From Ignavibacteria bacterium (GTDB taxonomy: Bacteria > Bacteroidota > Ignavibacteria > Tepidaquicellales > Tepidaquicellaceae), in contig JAQTLX010000013.1 of assembly GCA_028714695.1 (NCBI GenBank), forward strand, positions 37,823 through 101,822: 64,000 nt of DNA. The letters are read 5' to 3'. A model generated the notes under the pieces. It was given only the letters and a program-made list of their open reading frames with translations. It was not told where the DNA came from and searched no databases. The position numbers and the translations under genes were made by a program. How positions within the stretch are numbered: the first letter of the stretch is position 1; each line of letters starts with the position of its first letter. Of the stretch, positions 46,540 through 54,518 are shown piece by piece.

Positions 46540-47613
46540 CATATACTGGAAACTGAGTCTAAAATATCATCAGGGAATATAGTATTAATCTTTCCGATTC
46601 TTGTAATTTGTTTTCTCATTACTTCATTTGCCTTTGAGAAGACAGGCAGCGATGCGTTCAACACTTATTCGAAAAACGATGGTTTTTTCGAATATAACAG
46701 AAAAAGCATAACAGGAATTAATTCGTCGAGGGTCAATATACTTTCCGAAGCGGATGTATCGGTTGGATTAAAAGATACCGTTTACACTGACAAAGAGTGC
46801 TGGCTTGAACTTAGGATTGATCAGCAGGTTCTCTATCAGCACTGGCGCAGCGGAAATACCGAGAAATATCTTATCTCATCGGGAAATAAATATCTGGACC
46901 GCGGTATCGAATCAAGGCCCGGATTGTTCGCAATTTTCAGCAAGGAAGAACATCACGAGTCTTCTCAGTACAACAACGCAGACATGTATTTCTTCATGCC
47001 GTTTAACCAGGGAATAGGTTTTCATTCTCTTGACGGAACAGGGTATTATGGAAATCTCGGAGTAAGACCTTCATCGCACGGCTGCATAAGGATGAGACAT
47101 GACGATGTGAGGAAGTTGTTTCGTGAATGTCCGCTCGGCACACTGGTTCTGGCACACAGGGGATTTACAGCAAGAGTAGTAGGATTTGCACCGAAAGATT
47201 TTGCCGACACGACAGGGATAACAAAAGACGAAACGAAATTCATGCTCGCGGAAAATTTATTGAACATACTTGAAGGAAATTACTTTGTAACAGAAAGAAA
47301 GTTTTTTGTAGTCGATCCGAAATTTATACCTGTTTCAGGTGTGTACAACGGCTATGACAGAAAGTTGCCTGAAAAGCAAAAAATACAGAAAAGTCTTTTT
47401 ATATTTACGAATAACAACGATGTAGTCAGCAATATTAAATACGGCGAGATTCTTGACAGCATAAAAACGGCGGAATATACTGCGGATTTGATAGTAAACG
47501 AAGATGAAGTGAAAAATAATCCGGAGAAAGAGTTATCGTCCTCTGAAATCGTGAAGAAATACTTCAGCAATCCGATAGGAGTGCTTCCGTATTTTGCGCC
47601 AAAAGATAAATAA
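46540..47613 (+). CDS. Exported L,D-transpeptidase (YkuD), unusual start
   Basis: The frame is open from the stop at 46537 to 47613, about 357 codons. It codes for a signal/anchor helix (NIVLIFPILVICFLITSFAFE, about 46576-46638), a linker, then a YkuD domain from about 46805 (WLELRIDQQVLYQHW) to the catalytic region GFHSLDGTG and SSHGCIRM with the active cysteine at about 47080. YkuD enzymes make 3-3 peptidoglycan cross-links or link proteins to the wall. There is no ATG, GTG or TTG in frame before TTG 46924, which would cut off the anchor and a third of the domain. The start is therefore probably a rare codon (ATA 46543, CTG 46546 or ATA 46564) or a base is wrong. I give the open limit. Follows pstB by about 70 bases. 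Confidence 0.82.
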   Translation, partial: HILETESKISSGNIVLIFPILVICFLITSFAFEKTGSDAFNTYSKNDGFFEYNRKSITGINSSRVNILSEADVSVGLKDTVYTDKECWLELRIDQQVLYQHWRSGNTEKYLISSGNKYLDRGIESRPGLFAIFSKEEHHESSQYNNADMYFFMPFNQGIGFHSLDGTGYYGNLGVRPSSHGCIRMRHDDVRKLFRECPLGTLVLAHRGFTARVVGFAPKDFADTTGITKDETKFMLAENLLNILEGNYFVTERKFFVVDPKFIPVSGVYNGYDRKLPEKQKIQKSLFIFTNNNDVVSNIKYGEILDSIKTAEYTADLIVNEDEVKNNPEKELSSSEIVKKYFSNPIGVLPYFAPKDK

Positions 47614-47661
47614 AATCGAGAATATTTGATGTTTTCGATATTTTTTGAAATATAAAATGAT

Positions 47662-47669
47662 TATATTTG
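47662..47669 (+). promoter_or_regulatory. Candidate -7 element of the tonB cluster
   Basis: TATATTTG fits TAnnTTTG, about 90 bases before the tonB start. The nearest upstream TTG is only 14 bases away, so the -33 part is poor. Confidence 0.35.
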
Positions 47670-47759
47670 TACACAGGGGAACAAAATTAAATACGAATTA
47701 GTAAAAAAATTAGATAAAATTATAATAATTAAAAACCTTTAATGCAGGAGGTTAAAAAC

Positions 47760-48650
47760 ATGACAAACGAAAATTTAAATAACTATCAAGAGCCGATTGA
47801 AACCCGTATGCAGTACGGCGCTCCTGAATTAAAAAAGATATACAAGAAATATGCATCCAGGGGGCTTATAATCGCGGTTGTAATCCATCTTTTCCTTGTA
47901 TCGACATATGTATTTTCCTTGTACATCGACAGACTGCAGCAGGAAAAGCAACTCCAGATAAAGCGTGACATCGAATTAAAGGACATTCAGACTAACGAAA
48001 CAGCGAAGGAAGAAGAAAGCACACCTCCTCCGCCGGATTTGGAAGTTAAGCAGCCTGATGCTTTGAAAGATCTTTCTGCATTAACACCGGAACCTGTTGC
48101 TAAGGAAAAAGCAGACATTGAAACTATCAAGAAAGTTGAAGAAACGGAAAAGATTAAGGCATTCGTTTCATCAGAAGGCAGTGAAAATGTTGACCCAAAT
48201 AGAGAAACAGGTAAACTTCAGGTTGACGTAAAGAAGACTGAAGAAAAACAGCAAAAGGAAGAAAAGAAAGAAAAGACAGTTGTAAAGACATACCAGCAGT
48301 TTGAAGTTGATAAAGCACCTGTAGCAGTAAATCTTACGCAGGTAAGATCGTCAATGCGATATCCTGAAATTGCAAGATCGAGCGGTATCGAAGGTAAAGT
48401 AACAGTAAAAGTACTTGTCGGACCAGACGGTTCTGTTCTTTCTGTAGGCGGATTCACCGGACAGGATGTATTCAGAGATGAAGTATCATCAAAGGTTATG
48501 AGTCTGCAGTTTACCCCTGCATTACAACAGGGACAGCCTGTAAGATGCTGGGTAAGCGTTCCGTTCAGTTTCACACTGTCAAGCAAGTTCAAAAAGGATA
48601 CAGACGAAGATAAGAAAGAAACAAAGGAAGAGAAGAAGGGAGATAACTAA
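47760..48650 (+). CDS. TonB-family energy transducer
   Basis: About 296 residues. I start at ATG 47760 because a perfect AGGAGG (47746-47751) lies 8 bases before it, whereas ATG 47742 has none; this is the best ribosome site in the window. An N-terminal cytoplasmic stretch of about 32 residues precedes one membrane helix (GLIIAVVIHLFLVSTYVFSL). Then come a proline-rich part (STPPPPDLEVKQP) and charged coil, and a C-terminal TonB domain (YPEIARSSGIEGKVTVKVLV, SLQFTPALQQGQPVRCWVSV). A lysine/glutamate tail of about 20 residues follows the domain, which is unusual. It energises outer-membrane transport using ExbB/ExbD, not present here. Confidence 0.93.
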   Translation: MTNENLNNYQEPIETRMQYGAPELKKIYKKYASRGLIIAVVIHLFLVSTYVFSLYIDRLQQEKQLQIKRDIELKDIQTNETAKEEESTPPPPDLEVKQPDALKDLSALTPEPVAKEKADIETIKKVEETEKIKAFVSSEGSENVDPNRETGKLQVDVKKTEEKQQKEEKKEKTVVKTYQQFEVDKAPVAVNLTQVRSSMRYPEIARSSGIEGKVTVKVLVGPDGSVLSVGGFTGQDVFRDEVSSKVMSLQFTPALQQGQPVRCWVSVPFSFTLSSKFKKDTDEDKKETKEEKKGDN

Positions 48651-48657
48651 TTCATCA

Positions 48658-48930
48658 ATGAAGATGAATGGTGCTCTATACATAAATACTTTTTCAGCGA
48701 TTGTAAGTGTTGTGATGGGACTTCTCCTTTTAATAGGAATAGTTCTGCCGCAGATTGAAACGACATCGAGGCTTGTGTTCGGAGCAATATTTCTTTCATA
48801 CGGAATTTACAGGTTACTAAACGTTCAGTCTAAAAGAAGAGCGATTAAACAGGAAGAGGAGCATGAGCGGATGAAAAAGGCACAGGAAGAATTAATACTG
48901 AAACTAAGAGACAGCGAAAATAATAAATAA
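48658..48930 (+). CDS. Small two-helix membrane protein
   Basis: A 90-residue protein with two hydrophobic helices (about 9-30 and 40-54) and a highly charged C-terminal helix (KRRAIKQEEEHERMKKAQEELILKLRD), likely a cytoplasmic coiled coil. ATG 48658 or 48664 may start it. It lies 7 bases after tonB and before the PstS-like gene. No family recognised; the context suggests a part of the TonB-linked system. Confidence 0.65.
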   Translation: MKMNGALYINTFSAIVSVVMGLLLLIGIVLPQIETTSRLVFGAIFLSYGIYRLLNVQSKRRAIKQEEEHERMKKAQEELILKLRDSENNK

Positions 48931-48935
48931 AATAA

Positions 48936-48965
48936 AGGCGGTTATTGCAAAAGAACCGCCTATTT
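48936..48965 (+). terminator. Hairpin, weak terminator or attenuator
   Basis: AGGCGGTT (48936-48943) pairs with AACCGCCT (48954-48961), then ATTTT. It lies between the small membrane protein and the PstS-like gene and may reduce read-through. Confidence 0.65.
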
Positions 48966-48979
48966 TAATTATCAAAGGA

Positions 48980-49951
48980 ATGCAACATATATCAAAAATA
49001 TTGTTACTTCTGTTAATACCCTTAACGGGATTTATATTCTCTTCATGCGATTACAGCCAGATTAAATCAAAAGCCACTATTGGTGAACTGACTTTTATTG
49101 CGGATGAAAATCTCGAGCCGATAATGCCGTATTTAAAAAGCGAATTTGAAAGGATAAATCCCGAGGCAAAGTTAAATTACACTCTTGCCCCGACAAGGAA
49201 TGCAATTGCGGATTTACTTAACAAGGACACAAAACTGATAATGGTGGCGGGTGATTTCAATGATGAAGATAAAAAATATATAGCGCAGTACAAACTCGAG
49301 TTTCAGAGGCATGAAGTGGCAACTGATGCGGTTGCATTCATTGTAAATCCGGATAACCCGGTGATGAGATTAACTTCAACGGATTTGCAGAATATTTTCA
49401 CAGGCGAGGTTACTCTGTGGTCGCAAATAAAAGTTCAGGACAACGACCAAAATGATAACGTCGCTTCGAAGATGAAAGGCAATGACAACAAGATAAAAAT
49501 ATTTATACAGAGACCCAATTCAGGCACATATCAATACGTAAAGGACACTGTTTTAAACGGAAAAGATTATGTAAAAACAGCGCAGATATGTTCGACAAGC
49601 GTACAGATGCTTGAAATGGTAAGGTCCAGTAAGAACGCAATTGGAATCTCGAATTTATGCTGGCTCTCGAAAGGCAATCAGGATTCACTGGATACAAGTG
49701 TAAAGCCTTTAAGAATATCAAGAATTTATCCTAACGGAAGGCAGGAAGATTTCACAGAATTGCATCAGGGGCTTGTATTCACGAAGAAATATCCATATAT
49801 AAGGAAAATAATTTTATATACATCAATATTAGATATACAACTTTCGACCGGGTGGATATCATTTTTAAGGAACAAGGACGGGCAGAAAGTATTTCTGGAA
49901 CGTGGAATGGTTCCGGTCAGCCAGCCGGTTAAAGTAATACAATTAGAATAA
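48980..49951 (+). CDS. PstS-like substrate-binding lipoprotein
   Basis: A 323-residue periplasmic binding protein with lipobox FSSC (Cys23). It has the PBP-like_2 (PstS) fold order: ELTFIADENLEPIMPYLKSEFERINP, VATDAVAFIVNPDNPVMRLTSTDLQNIFTGEVTLWSQI, IQRPNSGTYQYVKDTVL and AIGISNLCWL. The typical phosphate-binding residues of E. coli PstS are only partly visible. It lies outside the pstCAB unit, in a cluster with TonB and a TPR protein, so its ligand may not be phosphate. The only such protein in the window, it could still serve PstCAB. Confidence 0.85.
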   Translation: MQHISKILLLLLIPLTGFIFSSCDYSQIKSKATIGELTFIADENLEPIMPYLKSEFERINPEAKLNYTLAPTRNAIADLLNKDTKLIMVAGDFNDEDKKYIAQYKLEFQRHEVATDAVAFIVNPDNPVMRLTSTDLQNIFTGEVTLWSQIKVQDNDQNDNVASKMKGNDNKIKIFIQRPNSGTYQYVKDTVLNGKDYVKTAQICSTSVQMLEMVRSSKNAIGISNLCWLSKGNQDSLDTSVKPLRISRIYPNGRQEDFTELHQGLVFTKKYPYIRKIILYTSILDIQLSTGWISFLRNKDGQKVFLERGMVPVSQPVKVIQLE

Positions 49952-49968
49952 TTTAAACCTATACCAAT

Positions 49969-51471
49969 ATGCTTAAATTGAAATATATCGTACCAGTAAT
50001 TTGCTTATTGTTTGTATTCATTCTGAATTCAAACGCGCAGGATGATTTACAAAAAGGCAAAGACGCCATCAATAAAGGTGATTATGTTTCAGCGGTTAAT
50101 TTTTTGAGCAATGCCGTTAAAGTGAAACAGAATTACGAAACGTATTATCATTACGGTCTTGCACTATATATGACGGGTTCGCTTGACAAAGCAGAGCAGA
50201 GTCTTAAAAGTGCTCTTAAAGATGACGATGAAGGCATCGATGCGATGCTTACACTCGGCGCAATATACAGCGATCAGAAAAAATACGACGATGCAAATTT
50301 ACTATTCAAAAAAGCGCTTAAGATAGAACCCGATAATATTAACGCAATGATTGCTCAGGCGAATAATTTTTCGCTTCAAGGAAAGATTGACGATGCAATC
50401 AAATCGTTGACACTCGCAACTACCATAAGCAAAGAGAATCCGAAAGTATATATCGGACTTGGGGATGCATACAGAATTCGCGGTTCTTACCAGGCAGCAG
50501 TAAAATATTACAAAGATGCAATAGCGCTTAAGAAACTTCCGAATGCTTTTACAGGTCTCGGAGATACATACTACAGACAGAAAAAATATAACGAAGCGAT
50601 AGTCGAATATAACAATGCAATCACTACCGATCCGAATTATGCGGACGCATATCTCGGAAAGGGTAAAATCCTGTATTTCGGCGGACAGTATTTTGAAGCG
50701 GCGGAAGCGTTTACGAAATACAGCCAGTTAAGACCCGGCTCACAGGAAGGTAATTCATACTATGCAAAGACACTTTATGCGCAGGGTGTGGATTACTTTG
50801 ACAAGAACCAGATAGATCAGGGAAATGAAAAATTCAGTGAAGCATTAAAAATGCTTTCGGACGTATTGAAGAATGACCCAAAATCCATAACAGGAAATCT
50901 CTATACGGCATATATATATACGGAAAAAGCCGACAACGACACAACAAACAAGACGGATTTTCTCAACAAGGCTGTTGAATATTTCGGAAAGGTATCTATA
51001 AAAGATTACGAATTAGAAGATTTGCAGAAACTTGCTAAGGTTAACACGAGCCTTAAGAATTACGATGAAGCCGATAAGTATTATACGATGGCAGTATCGA
51101 AAGACAGTCTTGATTATATAACATATTACGAGTGGGGCAAATCTCAGTACAAGGCTGAAAAATTCGATTTGGCAATAGATAAATTTCAGAGAGCAATAGA
51201 TCTCGGAATGAAAGGAAAACTTCCGTTTTTATTCAAAGGATTCTGTTACTATTCGATGAAGAAATATACGGAAGCAGCGCCAATGTTCCAAATGGCAATC
51301 GATGCCGATTCTTCATACCAACTGGCAAGGGAATTCCTTGCGAGGTCATACAGATTTGCTTCTAAAAACGAAGAAGCCATAAAGGCATACGAAGAAGTGC
51401 TTAAGATGGATCCTGAAAATAAAGAAGCCATTGATATGATTAAAGCGTTAAACGCAAAGAAGAATAATTAA
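49969..51471 (+). CDS. TPR-repeat exported protein
   Basis: A 500-residue protein with a signal peptide (1-23, ending NSNAQ). Nearly the whole mature part is tetratricopeptide repeats, about twelve, for example YYHYGLALYMTGSLDKAEQSLKSAL, AMLTLGAIYSDQKKYDDANLLFKKAL and AFTGLGDTYYRQKKYNEAIVEYNNAI. It is a periplasmic protein-interaction scaffold. It follows the PstS-like gene by 17 bases and is closed by a terminator at 51503, so it ends the TonB cluster. Specific partner unknown. Confidence 0.9.
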   Translation: MLKLKYIVPVICLLFVFILNSNAQDDLQKGKDAINKGDYVSAVNFLSNAVKVKQNYETYYHYGLALYMTGSLDKAEQSLKSALKDDDEGIDAMLTLGAIYSDQKKYDDANLLFKKALKIEPDNINAMIAQANNFSLQGKIDDAIKSLTLATTISKENPKVYIGLGDAYRIRGSYQAAVKYYKDAIALKKLPNAFTGLGDTYYRQKKYNEAIVEYNNAITTDPNYADAYLGKGKILYFGGQYFEAAEAFTKYSQLRPGSQEGNSYYAKTLYAQGVDYFDKNQIDQGNEKFSEALKMLSDVLKNDPKSITGNLYTAYIYTEKADNDTTNKTDFLNKAVEYFGKVSIKDYELEDLQKLAKVNTSLKNYDEADKYYTMAVSKDSLDYITYYEWGKSQYKAEKFDLAIDKFQRAIDLGMKGKLPFLFKGFCYYSMKKYTEAAPMFQMAIDADSSYQLAREFLARSYRFASKNEEAIKAYEEVLKMDPENKEAIDMIKALNAKKNN

Positions 51472-51502
51472 CCATTTAAAAAATAATTAAACTTTTAATA
51501 TA

Positions 51503-51537
51503 TTTATGCGATTATATAAGTAATCGCATAAATTTTA
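51503..51537 (+). terminator. Rho-independent terminator
   Basis: A perfect 12-bp stem TTTATGCGATTA (51503-51514) with TAATCGCATAAA (51521-51532) and a TTTT tail. Ends the tonB-PstS-TPR cluster. Confidence 0.85.
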
Positions 51538-51543
51538 TACAGA

Positions 51544-52920
51544 ATGAGTGAAATAATAAAATACATAGAATCAAACAAAGACAGATATTTAAAAGAACTT
51601 ATTGAATTTCTGAGCATACCCTCAATAAGCAATGACGAGGAAAAGAAGAAGGACGTAAAAGATGCGGCTCTGTGGCTGGAAAAAGAAATGAAGAAATCCG
51701 GTTTGGAAAATGTGAAAGTATTCGAAACCGCAGGTCATCCGATAGTATATGCTGATTATTTGAAGGCAGGAAAGAATAAGCCGACAGTATTGATTTACGG
51801 GCATTATGATGTACAGCCTGTTGACCCGCTTGAGTTATGGACTGATCCGCCTTTTTCTCCGGTTGTGAGAGACGGTAAAATATATGCAAGGGGCTCGGCT
51901 GATGACAAGGGGCAGATTTTCATGCACATTAAGGGTCTTGAAGCGCATTTGCAAGTGAGTAAATCCCTGCCTGTCAATATTAAAGTTATTTTTGAAGGTG
52001 AAGAAGAAGTTGGAAGCATAAATCTTGAAAAATTCATATCAGATCAAAAAGAACTTCTGAAATCGGATTACGTCGTAATATCGGATACGTCGATGTATAC
52101 GGACAATCTGCCTTCAATCTGTTACGGACTGAGGGGACTTTGTTTCATGCAGGTGGATATAACCGGACCTAACCGCGATCTGCATTCGGGTTCATACGGA
52201 GGCGGTGTTGAAAATCCTATCAACGCGCTGGCAAACATGATAACGAAACTTAAAGATGATAAAGGCAGAATATTAATAGACGGATTTTATGATGACGTAT
52301 TAAAATTGACAAAAAAGGAAAGAGAAGAATTTGCCAGACTTCCTTTTGAAGAAGATAAATATAAAGAAGATCTCGGAGTCGAAGAATTATACGGAGAAGA
52401 AGGTTATACTACAATAGAAAGGGTATCTGCAAGGCCTACACTTGACTGCAACGGTATATGGGGAGGATATCAGGGACAGGGAGCAAAAACAGTGCTTCCT
52501 TCTCTGGCAGGCGCAAAAATATCCATGAGATTAGTGCCTAATCAGGATCCGGCAAAGATAGCAGTACTATTTGAAGATTACTTAAAGAAAATTGCACCGA
52601 GGTCGGTAAAGATAAAAGTAACATCTTTGCACGGCGGAAAACCATCGGTAACGCCAATTGACACGCCTGCAATAGAAGCGGCAGTGACGGCATTGAAAAA
52701 GGGATTTGGAGTAGAGCCGGTTTATTTCAAAGAAGGCGGTTCAATTCCGATTGTAAATACGTTCAAGGAAGAACTCGGCGCGGATTCGATTTTACTTGGA
52801 TTCGGGCTGCCGGATGACAACATACATTCGCCGAACGAGAAGTTCGATCTAAGTAATTTTTACAGGGGAATAAGCACTCTTGCTTATTATTACGATGAAT
52901 TATCTAAAATAAAAATATAA
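51544..52920 (+). CDS. M20 family dipeptidase
   Basis: Cytoplasmic di-zinc peptidase of 458 residues, of the CNDP/PepV-like group. Metal and catalytic motifs: YGHYDVQPVDPLELWTDPPF, ARGSADDKGQ, EGEEEVGS and the VISDTS segment, with LHSGSYGGGVENPINAL marking the dimer-forming lid domain. The C-terminal zinc histidine is in DDNIHSPNEKF. It hydrolyses short peptides. The ATG is 6 bases after the upstream terminator stem tail, and the stop overlaps the next gene (TAATG). Confidence 0.94.
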   Translation: MSEIIKYIESNKDRYLKELIEFLSIPSISNDEEKKKDVKDAALWLEKEMKKSGLENVKVFETAGHPIVYADYLKAGKNKPTVLIYGHYDVQPVDPLELWTDPPFSPVVRDGKIYARGSADDKGQIFMHIKGLEAHLQVSKSLPVNIKVIFEGEEEVGSINLEKFISDQKELLKSDYVVISDTSMYTDNLPSICYGLRGLCFMQVDITGPNRDLHSGSYGGGVENPINALANMITKLKDDKGRILIDGFYDDVLKLTKKEREEFARLPFEEDKYKEDLGVEELYGEEGYTTIERVSARPTLDCNGIWGGYQGQGAKTVLPSLAGAKISMRLVPNQDPAKIAVLFEDYLKKIAPRSVKIKVTSLHGGKPSVTPIDTPAIEAAVTALKKGFGVEPVYFKEGGSIPIVNTFKEELGADSILLGFGLPDDNIHSPNEKFDLSNFYRGISTLAYYYDELSKIKI

Positions 52921-53228
52921 TGGCAAAAGCAGTAAAAAGTAAGAAAACTCAGACGACAGGTGAAAAATTTCACATTTCACTTACCAATAAGAATTACTTG
53001 ATTATTGGTTTAGGAATTGCATTAATTATTGTGGGTTATATTTTCCTGTCGGAAAATTCGGTAGAAGGATTTATGCCGACTGTATTAGCGCCGATATTTC
53101 TGGTACTTGGTTATTGCGTAGTAATTCCTTTGGGGATATTGTTCAAGGACAAGTCAGTCACCGAAGCGAACGAAAATACGGAAAAACCGGTTTTAAGTAC
53201 TGAACAGGCGAACATCAAGACAAGATAA
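52920..53228 (+). CDS. DUF3098-like membrane protein
   Basis: A 102-residue membrane protein with two helices (about 27-44, YLIIGLGIALIIVGYIFL, and 52-75) preceded by a basic N-terminus. The NYLIIGLGIALIIVGYI start and the APIFLVLGYCVVIPLGIL second helix fit the DUF3098 family of Bacteroidota. Function unknown. Its ATG overlaps the peptidase stop by one base, and it ends only 2 bases before the tmRNA. Confidence 0.8.
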   Translation: MAKAVKSKKTQTTGEKFHISLTNKNYLIIGLGIALIIVGYIFLSENSVEGFMPTVLAPIFLVLGYCVVIPLGILFKDKSVTEANENTEKPVLSTEQANIKTR

Positions 53229-53230
53229 AA

Positions 53231-53583
53231 GGGAATGCAACGGTTTCGACGGATTGCAAAGATGTTTGAGACTGCATACAGTGTTCCCATGCCATCACTT
53301 TAAAACGGCTGGAAAACAATAAACGCAGAAAACAATTACGCTTTAGCCGCCTAATTAAAGGCAGCTCGTTGTTAGGAGTCCGTCTTCTGTCCGGAACCTA
53401 TCAACGTCAACAGACAGAATAGTGATACAAATCTCCTGTGATTGTATTGCGAAATTAAGCGGGATAGGAAAGAAGGGTTTGTTCGTTTAGACCTTCAATC
53501 TGAAACTTAAAAACGGACTAAGTATGTAGCGGTTTCAATGGTCTTCTTTTCGGACCCGGGTTCGACTCCCGGCATTTCCACCA
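53231..53583 (+). ncRNA. ssrA: Transfer-messenger RNA (tmRNA)
   Basis: A 353-base tmRNA. The 5' end GGGAATGC pairs with the 3' GCATTTCC before ACCA, forming the alanine-type acceptor stem. The conserved 5' block GCAACGGTTTCGACGG and the T-arm CGGACCCGGGTTCGACTCCCG are both present. The resume codon GCA is at 53325 and the tag reads AENNYALAA, ending at TAA 53352-53354. The rest is pseudoknot sequence. The RNA rescues stalled ribosomes together with SmpB. It starts 2 bases after the DUF3098 stop and ends 2 bases before the opposing glycosyltransferase gene. Confidence 0.98.
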
Positions 53584-53585
53584 AT

Positions 53586-54518
53586 TCAGAGCATTTTATA
53601 GATTGCTTCAATTATCTTATCCGTATTTACAAGTATCTTATTCTTTTCTTCGGAAATTATTGAAATACTTTTATCCGAAAGGGGAGCAAAACGTTTAATA
53701 TTCCAGTCAACGTCATGATAAATTGCTATGACGGGGATATTAAAACTCGCAGCGATGTGGACAAGTGATGTATCGGGTGTAATAACGAGTTTTGAGTTCT
53801 TAACAACGCATGCAAGTTCCAAAATTCCGCCGTTAAAATAGTTTAACTTTTCTCCGATAAGGGCAGATAATTCATCGAATATATGCCTGTCTTTTTCGAT
53901 AAACTGGAACACAAAATTCAGTTTTCCATTAAATGTTTCATATATTTTGGCAATATCCTGTAATTTCCAGTTACGTGTTTCATCTTTCACTGAAAGATTA
54001 AATACGACATACTCCGCCGGATATTTTTTCAGCAAATCATTTGTTTTTATTTCTATTTCCTGCGGGATAAATAATTCGGGTTTGATATCAGTCGGAATCT
54101 TTGATTTATCCAGAATTCTGAGCGGCAGAAGGTTGATTTCCGTATAGTGCTTTCCCGATTCAATAGAAGTCAAATCATAATCGAAATAATCGCCTTTTGT
54201 ATTATATCCGATTGATTTTTTGAATCTTCCGATTTTCAGCAGTTTTGTAGATGTGCTGGAATATTCAGGTTTAGTATCAATCCAGTAGTCAAATTTCCTT
54301 TTTCTCAATTCAAGAAATAACTTCAGATAACCGCCTATACTTTTCTTAAAAATAATGGTGTTATCAACATGTTCATTGTATTTTGGAATGATATAGTTAC
54401 TATGACCGGCGAGTACAGTGATTTTGCTGTCGGGATATAATTGTTTCAAACCGGAAAAAAGCGGAGTTGTTAATATCATATCTCCTATTCTTCCGATTTG
54501 AACAATTAAAAAATCCAT
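53586..54518 (-). CDS. Glycosyltransferase family 9 (heptosyltransferase-like)
   Basis: A 310-residue GT-B enzyme. The start MDFLIVQIGRIGDMILTTPLF has the GRIGD motif of the family, and LVITPDTSLVHIAASFNIPVIAIYH is the donor-nucleotide site. It is the second GT9 gene in the window and only distantly similar to the one at 37 kb. Its ATG overlaps the YidC stop (TAATG), so it is translationally coupled to yidC. It probably acts in LPS core assembly. Confidence 0.88.
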   Translation of the reverse strand: MDFLIVQIGRIGDMILTTPLFSGLKQLYPDSKITVLAGHSNYIIPKYNEHVDNTIIFKKSIGGYLKLFLELRKRKFDYWIDTKPEYSSTSTKLLKIGRFKKSIGYNTKGDYFDYDLTSIESGKHYTEINLLPLRILDKSKIPTDIKPELFIPQEIEIKTNDLLKKYPAEYVVFNLSVKDETRNWKLQDIAKIYETFNGKLNFVFQFIEKDRHIFDELSALIGEKLNYFNGGILELACVVKNSKLVITPDTSLVHIAASFNIPVIAIYHDVDWNIKRFAPLSDKSISIISEEKNKILVNTDKIIEAIYKML

